Source: Caryophanales bacterium UBA7476 (GTDB taxonomy: Bacteria; Bacillota_I; Bacilli_A; RF39; UBA660). From it: a stretch of 23,227 nt of DNA. Position numbers and translations under genes: made by a program. The notes beneath the pieces were generated by a model. The model did not search any database, was not told the origin of the DNA, and saw nothing but the letters and a program-made list of their open reading frames with translations. Each line of letters opens with the position of its first letter. The first letter of the stretch is position 1. This document shows, piece after piece, positions 14,808 to 22,188 of the stretch. The stretch lies in NCBI GenBank assembly GCA_002477275.1, contig DLOU01000013.1, positions 28,756 through 51,982 on the forward strand, written 5' to 3'.

Positions 14808-16757
14808 ATGAAAGAAAGAAAACAAAACAAAATGGAAACAGCTCCAATGAATAAACTATTTTGGAAAATGGGACTTCCAATGATTATTTCTATGGTTCTT
14901 CAAGCACTATATAATGTCATTGATAGTATTTTTGTAACAAACATGGGAGCAAAAGGAGTAGTTGCAAATGAAGCATTAACACTTGCATTTCCAATTCAAA
15001 TATTAATAATAGCAGTAGGAGTCGGAACAGGAGTAGGATTAAATGCACTTTTATCAAAATCTTTAGGGGAAAAGAATAATGAAAAGGTAAATAAAGTAGC
15101 TGGAAACGGAATATTCTTAAGTATATGTATTTACGTAGTATTCCTATTATTTGGACTATTTGCATCTAAATGGTTTATAGAATTATTTGCTCACTCTAAT
15201 AAAGAAGTAATAACTATGGGAACATCATATTTAAAAATATGTACATGCTTTTCAATAGGAGCAATAGGTTTTACAGTATATGAAAGATTTCTACAATCAA
15301 CAGGAAAAACAATGTTATCAACAATTGCACAAATATCAGGGGCAATAACTAATATAGTTTTAGATTATGTATTTATCTATCCACTAAATATGGGAGTAGA
15401 AGGAGCAGCTTGGGCAACAATAATAGGACAAATAGTATCACTTTTAGTAGCAATGATATTTCACTATACAAAAAATAATGAAATTGATGGAAATATAAAA
15501 TATATAAAACCGGATATAAAAATAATAAAAGGAATATATGGAATTGGTATTTCAGCAGCACTTATGCAAGCATTATTATCAGTAATGATGGCTGGTATGA
15601 ATAAGATTTTATTAAATGCAAATGTAAATCCAAGTATACTAGTAGGATCATTTGGAATATATTATAAAATACAGCAAATAGCACTTTTCTCAGCATTTGG
15701 ATTATCAAATACAATTATTTCAATACTTTCATTTAATTATGGAATGAAAGATAAAAATAGAATAGACGATGCAATAAAATGTGGTATAAAAGACAGTATA
15801 ATTGTGACACTTATTTTAACAATTATATTTGAATTGTTTGCGGGACCAATTTCAAGTTTATTTGGACTAGCTGGAGGAACATCTAAAGAAATAATTAAAA
15901 CATGTTCATTAGCACTTAGAATAGCAAGTATTGGTTACATATTTATGGGAGTATCAATTTCAATACAAGGGGTATTACAATCAATAGGATATGCTTTAAG
16001 ACCACTAATCATTTCATTATTAAGGCTTGTTATATTTGTATTTCCAGTAGCATACTTTTTCACATTATCAGATAATGTATTAAATATTGTATGGTGGACT
16101 TTTCCTATAGCAGAATTTATAACATCAATTATATCAGTTCTAATTTTAAAAGATTCTTATAACAAAAAAATTAAAGTTATTTCAAGTAAAAAAGAAAATA
16201 AAGAAAATATAGTAATAGCTATATCAAGACAACATGGTACAAATGGAAAATCAATTGCAAAGAAATTATCTAAAAAGTTAAATATAAAATACTTCGATAA
16301 AGAAGAAATAAAAGAGTTTGCACTAAAAAATAAAATAATAGCTGATGAAATGTCAGAAAGAGATGTATATGATAACTTTTTATCACTTGATGTAGACAAA
16401 GAGGCAATTATTAATCAAAATAAAACTATAAAGGAAATCGCAAAAACTACGGATTGTATAATAGTAGGAAGAGCAGGAGATTATATTTTAAAAGATAATA
16501 AAAAAATAATAAAAGTATTTTTATATGCACCTCTTGAATATAGAATAAATAATATCGAAAAAATGTATAAAGATTCAAGAAAAGATGCGATAAAAAATAT
16601 AAAGAAGTCAGATAAATCAAGATCAACTTACTATGAATTAGTATCAAACCAAAAATGGGGAGATAAGAGTAATTATGATATTTGTCTAGATGTAAGTATT
16701 GGTGAAAATAAAGTAGTAGAAATAATATGCAGTTTATTAGATAAAAAAGGTAGATAA
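14808..16757 (+). CDS. MATE family efflux transporter fused to a cytidylate-kinase-like domain
   Basis: A 649-residue protein. Residues about 10-445 form a 12-segment MATE transporter with two related halves (MNKLFWKMGLPMIISMVLQA; YNVIDSIFVTNM; FLQSTGKTMLSTIAQ; SIQGVLQSIGYALRP). Such transporters export drugs or metabolites using Na+ or H+ gradients. From about 465 there is a cytosolic P-loop domain of the cytidylate-kinase-like type: IVIAISRQHGTNGKSIAKKL, IKYFDKEEIKEFA, CIIVGRAGDYIL and IKVFLYAPLEYRINNI. ATG 14808 is chosen because GAGGAGG precedes it. The in-frame ATG at 14733 lies in the leader before the hairpin and lacks a ribosome binding site. No gene partner follows, so transporter and kinase-like part probably act together, perhaps with the kinase part sensing or modifying the substrate. 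Confidence 0.9.
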   Translation: MKERKQNKMETAPMNKLFWKMGLPMIISMVLQALYNVIDSIFVTNMGAKGVVANEALTLAFPIQILIIAVGVGTGVGLNALLSKSLGEKNNEKVNKVAGNGIFLSICIYVVFLLFGLFASKWFIELFAHSNKEVITMGTSYLKICTCFSIGAIGFTVYERFLQSTGKTMLSTIAQISGAITNIVLDYVFIYPLNMGVEGAAWATIIGQIVSLLVAMIFHYTKNNEIDGNIKYIKPDIKIIKGIYGIGISAALMQALLSVMMAGMNKILLNANVNPSILVGSFGIYYKIQQIALFSAFGLSNTIISILSFNYGMKDKNRIDDAIKCGIKDSIIVTLILTIIFELFAGPISSLFGLAGGTSKEIIKTCSLALRIASIGYIFMGVSISIQGVLQSIGYALRPLIISLLRLVIFVFPVAYFFTLSDNVLNIVWWTFPIAEFITSIISVLILKDSYNKKIKVISSKKENKENIVIAISRQHGTNGKSIAKKLSKKLNIKYFDKEEIKEFALKNKIIADEMSERDVYDNFLSLDVDKEAIINQNKTIKEIAKTTDCIIVGRAGDYILKDNKKIIKVFLYAPLEYRINNIEKMYKDSRKDAIKNIKKSDKSRSTYYELVSNQKWGDKSNYDICLDVSIGENKVVEIICSLLDKKGR

Positions 16758-16790
16758 TTCTATCTTTTTCTTTTTGAAAAAAAATATACA

Positions 16791-16799
16791 TGCTATAAT
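16791..16799 (+). promoter_or_regulatory. extended -10 promoter of the TMEM43-Nudix-HIT operon
   Basis: TGCTATAAT is a perfect extended -10 element. A TTGAAA at 16774-16779 is too close (14 bp) to be a good -35. The same ATGCTATAATAAA sequence precedes the glycosyltransferase gene at 19665. Confidence 0.6.
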
Positions 16800-16826
16800 A
16801 AAGAAAAAAGTAAAGGAGTAGTGTGT

Positions 16827-17645
16827 ATGAAATTAAGTAAAGGAAAAATAATTCTAGCAATAGTTGTAATTTACTTTGCAGTATTTGCAGTCATCAATGT
16901 TAATAAAGAAAAAAATGTTAATAAGGAAATGATTGACAAAGTAGTATATGTAACAGATGGGAAAGTTGATTCAAAAAATGAAGGAAAACTAGTTTTAGTA
17001 AGTGGTAAAATTAGTTATGATAACTTAGTTAGTTTTATAGAACTTGATGATAGCTTTGGAACAATTAAAATAAATAGAAAAGTAGAAGATTATATAAAAT
17101 ATTATGATGAAGATGATAAAGAATATAATTATGAGTGGAAAGAAAGAGAAAAACCATTAGAAAATTCAGATAATGATTATCTAAAACAAATATTATCAGA
17201 TGAAAAAATATCAAAAGTAAAAATAGGTGAATATGAACTTGATGATAAAGGATTAAAACTAATTCCAGCTGATAAATATTATGCAAAACAAGATAGTATC
17301 GGAGATTTAACAACAACTGGAATAGATTATACAAGAGATCCACATGAAGAAAATTTAAAAGTAGGAGATATTAAACTTACTTATAAGTATTATGATATTG
17401 AAAAAAATCCATATATATCTATTTTAGCAGTTCAAAAGGGTAATTCATTTGTACCATATGAAGTTGATAAGAAAACAGAAGTATATGAAGTATTTGTTGG
17501 AAAAGTTGATAATAAAGAAAAACTAACTAAAGAGCTCGACTTAAATGTTAAAAGAACAAAAAAAGGCAAAATACTATTTATTATAATGATAATAGGATTA
17601 GGAGTATTCTTCATTGTTGATGCTAAAAAAGGAAAAAATAAATGA
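16827..17645 (+). CDS. TMEM43-family membrane protein
   Basis: A 272-residue protein with an N-terminal membrane segment (about 7-25) and a C-terminal one (about 250-265), leaving the middle on one side of the membrane. The middle has the TMEM43 order: NEGKLVLVSGKI, INRKVEDYIKYY (the 'R.VE.YQW' position), VKIGEYELDDKGLKLIP, VGDIKLTYKYYD and ISILAVQKGNSFVPY. Family members are membrane proteins of unclear role in bacteria. ATG 16827 lies 8 nt after AAAGGAG; GTG 16821 is too close to that site. Its stop TGA overlaps the Nudix start (ATGA), so the two are translationally coupled. It is the first gene of the operon downstream of the extended -10 promoter. Confidence 0.75.
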   Translation: MKLSKGKIILAIVVIYFAVFAVINVNKEKNVNKEMIDKVVYVTDGKVDSKNEGKLVLVSGKISYDNLVSFIELDDSFGTIKINRKVEDYIKYYDEDDKEYNYEWKEREKPLENSDNDYLKQILSDEKISKVKIGEYELDDKGLKLIPADKYYAKQDSIGDLTTTGIDYTRDPHEENLKVGDIKLTYKYYDIEKNPYISILAVQKGNSFVPYEVDKKTEVYEVFVGKVDNKEKLTKELDLNVKRTKKGKILFIIMIIGLGVFFIVDAKKGKNK

Positions 17646-18112
17646 AAAAAAGTTCAGGAATAATAGCTTATAAAATCGAAAATCATGTATTAAAAGTATT
17701 ACTATGTCACTTTGGAGGTCCATATAAAAGAAACTTAGATATAGGAGGATGGACACTTTCAAAAGGTGAAAAAGATGAAAATGAAAAACTAATTGATACA
17801 GCAATAAGAGAGTTTAAAGAAGAAACAAATTTAGATGTAAAAACTGAAATAAATTATTTAAAAACAAAAAAAGTAAGTAGAAGAAAATTAGTAATAATGT
17901 TTTATACAAACTCTGATTTTGATATAACGGGTTGTAAGAGTAATACATTTGAAATTGAATATCCAAAAGGATCAAATAAAAGAGAAACTTTTAGTGAGAT
18001 GGATAAATATGAATGGATGGATATAAATACAGCAAAGAAAAAAATTATAAAAAATCAATTATTCTTTTTAGAAATATTAGAACAAACATTAAAGAATAAA
18101 GGAGAAATATAA
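17642..18112 (+). CDS. Nudix hydrolase
   Basis: A 156-residue protein with a complete Nudix box, GEKDENEKLIDTAIREFKEE followed by TNL, matching Gx5Ex7REUxEExGU closely (Asn at the second Gly). It starts SSGIIAYKIENHVLKVLLCH, a typical first strand, and the phrase GGWTLSKGE marks the turn before the box. YEWMDINTAKK near the C terminus is the usual closing motif. It should hydrolyse a nucleoside diphosphate linked to another moiety; the substrate is not predictable. It overlaps the TMEM43-like gene by 4 bp and the HIT gene by one base. Confidence 0.93.
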   Translation: MKKSSGIIAYKIENHVLKVLLCHFGGPYKRNLDIGGWTLSKGEKDENEKLIDTAIREFKEETNLDVKTEINYLKTKKVSRRKLVIMFYTNSDFDITGCKSNTFEIEYPKGSNKRETFSEMDKYEWMDINTAKKKIIKNQLFFLEILEQTLKNKGEI

Positions 18113-18624
18113 TGAATTTAAAAGAACTTAGTAATGAAGAGTTAAAAAAATTAGTATTAAATAAAAAAGTCGAAGTAAAAGATATTGTCGATTCAGGCAT
18201 TTGTCCAACGTGCTTTGATAGAGAAAATGACCATGTATTATATGGTGATACAAAAGATAAAATGATTTATGAAGATGATTATTTTGAGTGCTTTTTAGTT
18301 GGCAATCCAAGAGCAGAAGGACATACTGCTATTTCTACTAAAAAACATTTTAAAGATATGACGGAAATTGATAATGAAACATGTACTAAAATTTATCTTC
18401 TAGCAAAAAAATTAATGATCATTCTAAAAGAAACATATAAATCAGAAAGTGTATATCTATGTACTATGTGTGATGGTCCAATGAATCATTTTCATGTTCA
18501 ATTAATACCAAGATATTCATTTGAAAATAGAGGTTCAAAGAACTTTGTTAAGCCAAGAAGTGAATATAAAGAAGACAAAGAAAAATTAGAAGAATTAAGA
18601 AGAAAAATGTCACTAGGAGAATAG
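18112..18624 (+). CDS. HIT-superfamily protein with GalT-type His-x-His-x-Gln
   Basis: A 170-residue protein. GICPTCFDREN supplies a CxxC (31/34), DDYFECFLVGNPRAEGHTAI is the typical HIT strand segment, and the active-site motif is HFHVQL (H126, H128, Q130). Most HIT hydrolases have a third His; Gln there is typical of the GalT nucleotidyltransferase branch, which also binds zinc through a CxxC. LCTMCDG (117/120) just before the active site is a second CxxC. The protein may transfer or hydrolyse nucleotidyl groups. It starts on the last base of the preceding stop codon and is followed after 4 nt by a GNAT gene. Confidence 0.88.
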   Translation: MNLKELSNEELKKLVLNKKVEVKDIVDSGICPTCFDRENDHVLYGDTKDKMIYEDDYFECFLVGNPRAEGHTAISTKKHFKDMTEIDNETCTKIYLLAKKLMIILKETYKSESVYLCTMCDGPMNHFHVQLIPRYSFENRGSKNFVKPRSEYKEDKEKLEELRRKMSLGE

Positions 18625-18628
18625 TTTT

Positions 18629-19183
18629 ATGATTGACGTTTCTATAATTTCAATAGAAGATTTTAAAGATAAAATATATAATGATTATGAAAAGTTATTT
18701 CCAAAAGAAGAACAAAGAGATTGGATAATAATAGAAGATAATTATAATAAAGGAATAGAAGAATTTTATAAAATAACTTTGGATAGTAAAATAATAGGAT
18801 TTTTAATGCTTGAAAGAATCGATGATAATCCATATTATTTAGATTATTTTGCCATAAAAAAAGAGTATCAAAATAAAGGGTATGGAAAAAAATCAATAGA
18901 GTTATTAATTAATAAAGTAATAAAAGAAAATGATTTAATTGGAGAAATAGAAAAAGAAGATGAAAATGATATTAATACAATAAGAAGAATGAATTTTTAC
19001 TATAAATTAGGTTTTAAAAAAGTAAATTCAGAGTATCTTCTTTTTGGAGTATTATACACTCCAATAATTAGGACAAATAAAAAAGAATTAGATAAAGATA
19101 AACTAGCTAAAATATTTTTTGCTTATTATAAATTAAATAGTGGTAAATATAACTTCGAAGATAATTGTAAATTAATAAAATAA
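18629..19183 (+). CDS. GNAT family N-acetyltransferase
   Basis: A 184-residue protein with a GNAT core: SKIIGFLMLERIDDNPYYLD, DYFAIKKEYQNKGYGKKSIE (Q/RxxGxG/A-type acetyl-CoA loop), and FYYKLGFKKV near the end of the fold. LLFGVLYTPI closes the domain. A short C-terminal helical tail (about 150-184) follows. The acceptor substrate is unknown. It starts 4 nt after the HIT gene, using the GGAGAA at the end of that gene as ribosome binding site. Confidence 0.85.
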   Translation: MIDVSIISIEDFKDKIYNDYEKLFPKEEQRDWIIIEDNYNKGIEEFYKITLDSKIIGFLMLERIDDNPYYLDYFAIKKEYQNKGYGKKSIELLINKVIKENDLIGEIEKEDENDINTIRRMNFYYKLGFKKVNSEYLLFGVLYTPIIRTNKKELDKDKLAKIFFAYYKLNSGKYNFEDNCKLIK

Positions 19184-19202
19184 AAAAGATATGAGGTAAA
19201 AT

Positions 19203-19598
19203 ATGAAATATATTAAGTATTATGTATCAAGTAAAGAGGGAGAAAGTAATTGCGTGATAAGATCTTTTTGCAAATTATATAATGAAGAATACGAACAAGT
19301 ATATAATGATTTACTAGAAATAATGAAAGAATTAAATAAAGATTCATATAACGATGTAGAAGTATTTGAAGAATATATGAGAAGAAGAAATACAAAGCAA
19401 ATTGATTTAAATAAAAATATAAAAATAAAAGACTTAAAACTAGATAACGAAGAATATATTGTTTTTTGCTCAGATAAAAAAGACTATTATCATATGGTAC
19501 CAATTATTAATAATGTTTTATACGATAAAAACGAAGAAAGTTTAAATCTATACACAATAAGTATTTATAAGAAATTAAAAGATAATAAGTATCAATAA
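19203..19598 (+). CDS. small papain-fold cysteine-peptidase-like protein
   Basis: A 131-residue protein without a clear family name. ESNCVIRSFCKLYNEEYEQV resembles the 'DCVVRAi..a....Y..vy' active-site helix of minimal papain-like proteins, with candidate nucleophile Cys17. EEYIVFCSDKKDYYHMVPII has a candidate catalytic His97 in a strand, and NNVLYDKNE supplies Asp108. That Cys-His-Asp order and spacing suit a papain fold, but no Gln oxyanion residue is certain. It has no signal peptide, so it would act in the cytosol. A GAGGTAAAATATG start lies 19 nt after the GNAT gene, and the terminator overlaps its 3' end, making it the last gene of the operon. Confidence 0.55.
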   Translation: MKYIKYYVSSKEGESNCVIRSFCKLYNEEYEQVYNDLLEIMKELNKDSYNDVEVFEEYMRRRNTKQIDLNKNIKIKDLKLDNEEYIVFCSDKKDYYHMVPIINNVLYDKNEESLNLYTISIYKKLKDNKYQ

Positions 19599-19619
19599 GT
19601 TATTATCCTTTTTCTTTTT
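19581..19619 (+). terminator. intrinsic terminator of the TMEM43-Nudix-HIT operon
   Basis: An 8-bp perfect stem, GATAATAA / TTATTATC, with an 11-base loop that contains the stop codon of the preceding gene, followed by CTTTTTCTTTTT. Confidence 0.8.
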
Positions 19620-19625
19620 AATTTA

Positions 19626-19634
19626 TGCTATAAT
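19626..19634 (+). promoter_or_regulatory. extended -10 promoter of the glycosyltransferase/SipW locus
   Basis: TGCTATAAT with flanking AT and AAA is the same 13-base sequence as upstream of 16827. No good -35 is visible. The start would be near 19641, about 24 nt before the ATG, with ribosome binding site AAGGAG. Confidence 0.6.
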
Positions 19635-19664
19635 AAATATAAATGAAAGTTAAGGAGTAGTACA

Positions 19665-21083
19665 ATGATTTCAGTAGTAATACCTGCATATAATGAAGAA
19701 AATGCAATAGAAAAGACAATTAAAGAAATAGAAAAAGTAATGAAAAAGAATAAAATAGATAAGAATTCAGAAATCATTGTTGTAAATGACGGTTCTACAG
19801 ATAATACGGGGAAAGTGGCAAAAAAAAGTGGTGCAGTTGTTATTAATAATCCATCTAACATGGGATATGGATTTTCACTAAAAAGAGGTATCAAACAGGC
19901 AAAAAATGAAACAATAGTTATTACAGATGCAGATTTAACTTATCCTTTTGACCAAGTCCCAAAAATGCTAAAAAAGAAAGAAGAAGGTTTTGACTTAGTA
20001 GTAGGAGCAAGAACTGGAAAATATTATAGACAAAGTATATTTAAAAGTATCTTAAGAAAAATGATGAAGCTATTAGTTGAATTTGTTTCAGGAAAGAAAA
20101 TAAAAGATATAAATTCCGGACTTAGAATATTTGATAAATCTCTAGTAACACAATATTTTCCAAGATTATGTGATACTTTTAGCTTTACAACATCACAAAC
20201 ACTAGCTTATCTTATGAATAATCATTTTGTATGTTATGTAGATATTCCATATAACAAGAGAATGGGAAAGTCAAAAATAAGATTATTTAGAGATACACTT
20301 AAATCTCTAAGATATATAACAGAATCATGTATTTATTATAATCCATTAAAGATATTTACTTTATTATCAATAATATGTATTGTTCTATCGATAATTGGTT
20401 TCTTATTTTCACATTTTATGGATATTCATGCAGGATATATTTTAGGAATAGGAGGACTTTTAGTATCAATAGTAGTTTTTTCAATAGGACTACTTGCAGT
20501 AATACTAAAACAAATAATGGATAAAAGTTATGATAAAAAAGATAAGAAAAAACTATTAGTTCTAGTTTTATTATTATTTATGTTAATTGGAGTGGCTGGT
20601 TATGGTGTCTATTCATATTTTTGGACTCAAGGTAGTTTTAATGGAACTTCTAATCAAGTGTCTATAGCTTCATTTGATCCACGTACAAATATAAATAATG
20701 ATGATTTCTTAGGACATGGTGGAAGTATTACAATATCTTGTCCTAATTCTTATACTGGAAATGAAAATCTTTATTGTGATGGAAGTATTACTGTTTCTAA
20801 TAATGGTGGAACAGATATAACAGTAGAAGTTTTAGAAGCTTCTTCTGATAAATATGCTGAAGAAAATATGACAGCAAATGTATCTAGCCCTAACTTTAGT
20901 TGGACTAGTAAAACTATTTCTGCTGGTTCTAGTGAAACACTAGAAATATCTGTACCTGTATCTATTAGTAGTGATTATGGTAGCAATAGCGCTGTTGAAA
21001 GAACAACTCCTTTTGATGGTAGTGAAGAAACAGGTGTTGAAATAAATACAAGTTTTAAACTAAAAGCAACTCAAGTACATTAA
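19665..21083 (+). CDS. DPM1-like family 2 glycosyltransferase fused to a secreted TasA/CalY-like beta-sandwich domain
   Basis: A 472-residue fusion. Residues 1-225 are a GT-A glycosyltransferase of the polyprenyl-phosphate type: VVIPAYNEE (4-12), VVNDGSTDNT (39-48), the DAD nucleotide/metal motif (88-90) and DINSGLRIF (148-156). Two membrane segments follow (about 230-250 and 257-281). A basic cytosolic linker (DKKDKKK) leads to a third hydrophobic segment (about 297-318). It ends in VYSYFWTQGSF, which matches the exit region SYFFTEGYF of the TasA-like protein at the window end. The last 150 residues are beta-rich, with Cys359/Cys371 placed for a disulfide. The third segment could act as an internal signal peptide cleaved by the SipW enzyme encoded nearby. 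No ribosome binding site precedes the internal ATG at 20517, so one polypeptide is the simplest reading. Confidence 0.85.
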   Translation: MISVVIPAYNEENAIEKTIKEIEKVMKKNKIDKNSEIIVVNDGSTDNTGKVAKKSGAVVINNPSNMGYGFSLKRGIKQAKNETIVITDADLTYPFDQVPKMLKKKEEGFDLVVGARTGKYYRQSIFKSILRKMMKLLVEFVSGKKIKDINSGLRIFDKSLVTQYFPRLCDTFSFTTSQTLAYLMNNHFVCYVDIPYNKRMGKSKIRLFRDTLKSLRYITESCIYYNPLKIFTLLSIICIVLSIIGFLFSHFMDIHAGYILGIGGLLVSIVVFSIGLLAVILKQIMDKSYDKKDKKKLLVLVLLLFMLIGVAGYGVYSYFWTQGSFNGTSNQVSIASFDPRTNINNDDFLGHGGSITISCPNSYTGNENLYCDGSITVSNNGGTDITVEVLEASSDKYAEENMTANVSSPNFSWTSKTISAGSSETLEISVPVSISSDYGSNSAVERTTPFDGSEETGVEINTSFKLKATQVH

Positions 21084-21087
21084 TTAT

Positions 21088-21121
21088 TTAAGAATAATAT
21101 GAAAATATTATTCTTAATTTT
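21088..21121 (+). promoter_or_regulatory. 13-bp hairpin with GAAA loop, terminator-like
   Basis: A perfect stem TTAAGAATAATAT / ATATTATTCTTAA around a GAAA loop, followed by TTTT. It starts 4 nt after the glycosyltransferase-fusion stop codon. It may be a partial terminator or an mRNA processing/stability element inside the locus. Confidence 0.6.
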
Positions 21122-21148
21122 AGGGCTCAAATTTTGAACCTTAAAATT
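21116..21148 (+). promoter_or_regulatory. second, mutually exclusive leader hairpin
   Basis: AATTTTAGGGCTC can pair with GAACCTTAAAATT with one mismatch and one wobble around a 7-base loop. Its 5' arm shares two bases with the 3' arm of the preceding hairpin. It ends 22 nt before the next start codon. Confidence 0.4.
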
Positions 21149-21170
21149 AAGGATAAGAAAGGTGAAGTAT

Positions 21171-22187
21171 ATGAACAAGGAAAAAAAGTTTTATATAATA
21201 ATTGTAGTATTGACAATAGCACTAGGTGCCTGTATAACAGTAAACTTCACCCTAAACAATAGCAAAAAAAATAATCGTGATGTTGATATTATAAATATTG
21301 ACTGTGATGATGAAAATTGTGAAAAAAAAGTAGTTCCTAGTAATGACAAAGACAAACAGAATAATGAAAAAAATCCATCGACCGATGAAAAAAATAATAA
21401 AGACAAAAATGGTACAAGAAATGAAAATGGTAGTGGTAGTGGAAATGGTACAATTCCTGGAGACGGCTCTGGAACAATAAATGGTTCTGGAACTAATGGC
21501 ACTGGAACAGGTCCTGGAACAAATACTGGTTCTGGGGATGGTCCTGGAACTGGAAATGGTAGTGGAAATGGCTCAGGAACAGGCACTGCAGAAAATACAG
21601 AAAATAATACCTCGGATGATACTACTGTTGATAATAATAATCAAGAAGGAAATCTGACTGTAGGTGATAATAATCAAGTATGGAAGCAAAATACAGAATT
21701 AAAAATTTTTAATGTTCCAACAATTGCACCAGGAGATAGTGGTATTTATGATTTCTTCATAAATAATAATACTAACGGAAATGTTATGTATAACATAGTA
21801 TTTAATGAAGAAAATTTATACAATGTTAATATGTTATATAAATTAAAAAGAAATGGTAAATATATAGCAGGAAGTAGTACAGAATGGATTAGTTATAGCA
21901 ATTTAAATATTGGAGAAAAAGTATTAAATAGTAAAAATAATGATTATTATACAATTGAATGGAAATGGGTGGATTCTGATAATGATACGGCAGTTGGTAG
22001 AACGCCAGGTGCTACATATCGTTTGAATGTTGCTATAAAAGCAGCTGAAACAGATAAATTTGATGTTAGCGGAGGCTCTGGATTTAATCCAGAAACAGGA
22101 GATAATATTTTATACTATATAGAACTTGCAATATTATCTATAATAATTCTATTATTAATAATTTTAAAAAGAAGACAGAAGGATTAA
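21171..22187 (+). CDS. Gly/Ser-rich TasA-like surface protein with NPETG sorting signal
   Basis: A 338-residue surface protein. The N-terminal hydrophobic segment (about 7-29) contains LGAC with Cys21, a possible lipobox. A charged Asn/Lys/Asp stretch follows, then a Gly/Ser/Thr/Asn-rich low-complexity region (80-140). Residues about 168-292 form a TasA/camelysin-like beta domain: TELKIFNVPTIAPGDSGIYD, NVNMLYKLKRNGKYI, YTIEWKWVDSD. The C terminus has NPETGD (306-311), a hydrophobic segment and KRRQKD, the layout of a sortase signal. It could thus be anchored at the wall and scaffold the matrix, like TapA in Bacillus. ATG 21171 is used; GTG 21162 lies within the GGTGAA ribosome binding site. 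The SipW gene begins one base after its stop. Confidence 0.82.
   Translation: MNKEKKFYIIIVVLTIALGACITVNFTLNNSKKNNRDVDIINIDCDDENCEKKVVPSNDKDKQNNEKNPSTDEKNNKDKNGTRNENGSGSGNGTIPGDGSGTINGSGTNGTGTGPGTNTGSGDGPGTGNGSGNGSGTGTAENTENNTSDDTTVDNNNQEGNLTVGDNNQVWKQNTELKIFNVPTIAPGDSGIYDFFINNNTNGNVMYNIVFNEENLYNVNMLYKLKRNGKYIAGSSTEWISYSNLNIGEKVLNSKNNDYYTIEWKWVDSDNDTAVGRTPGATYRLNVAIKAAETDKFDVSGGSGFNPETGDNILYYIELAILSIIILLLIILKRRQKD
21408..21590 (+). repeat. low-complexity Gly/Ser/Thr/Asn-coding repeat
   Basis: Degenerate in-frame repeats of short units such as GGTTCTGGAAC, GGTCCTGGAAC and AATGGTAGTGG code for G-S-G-T-N-G-type residues 80-140 of the surface protein. The region is noticeably richer in G and C than its surroundings. 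Such tracts can change length by slippage. Confidence 0.7.
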
Positions 22188-22188
22188 T

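Noticed and set aside
16447..16860. 137-residue hydrophobic minus-strand frame
   Set aside because: It is antisense to the cytidylate-kinase-like domain and runs over the promoter of the next operon; it has no family signature.
20517..21083. Separate gene for the secreted domain starting at ATG 20517
   Set aside because: No ribosome binding site or promoter precedes that ATG, while the frame is continuous with the glycosyltransferase. It remains a possibility only as an internal start.
21191..21586. 131-residue proline-rich minus-strand frame
   Set aside because: Its Pro/Val/Glu pattern is the mirror of the Gly/Ser/Thr repeat codons on the plus strand, where a full surface protein with domains and sorting signal is encoded.
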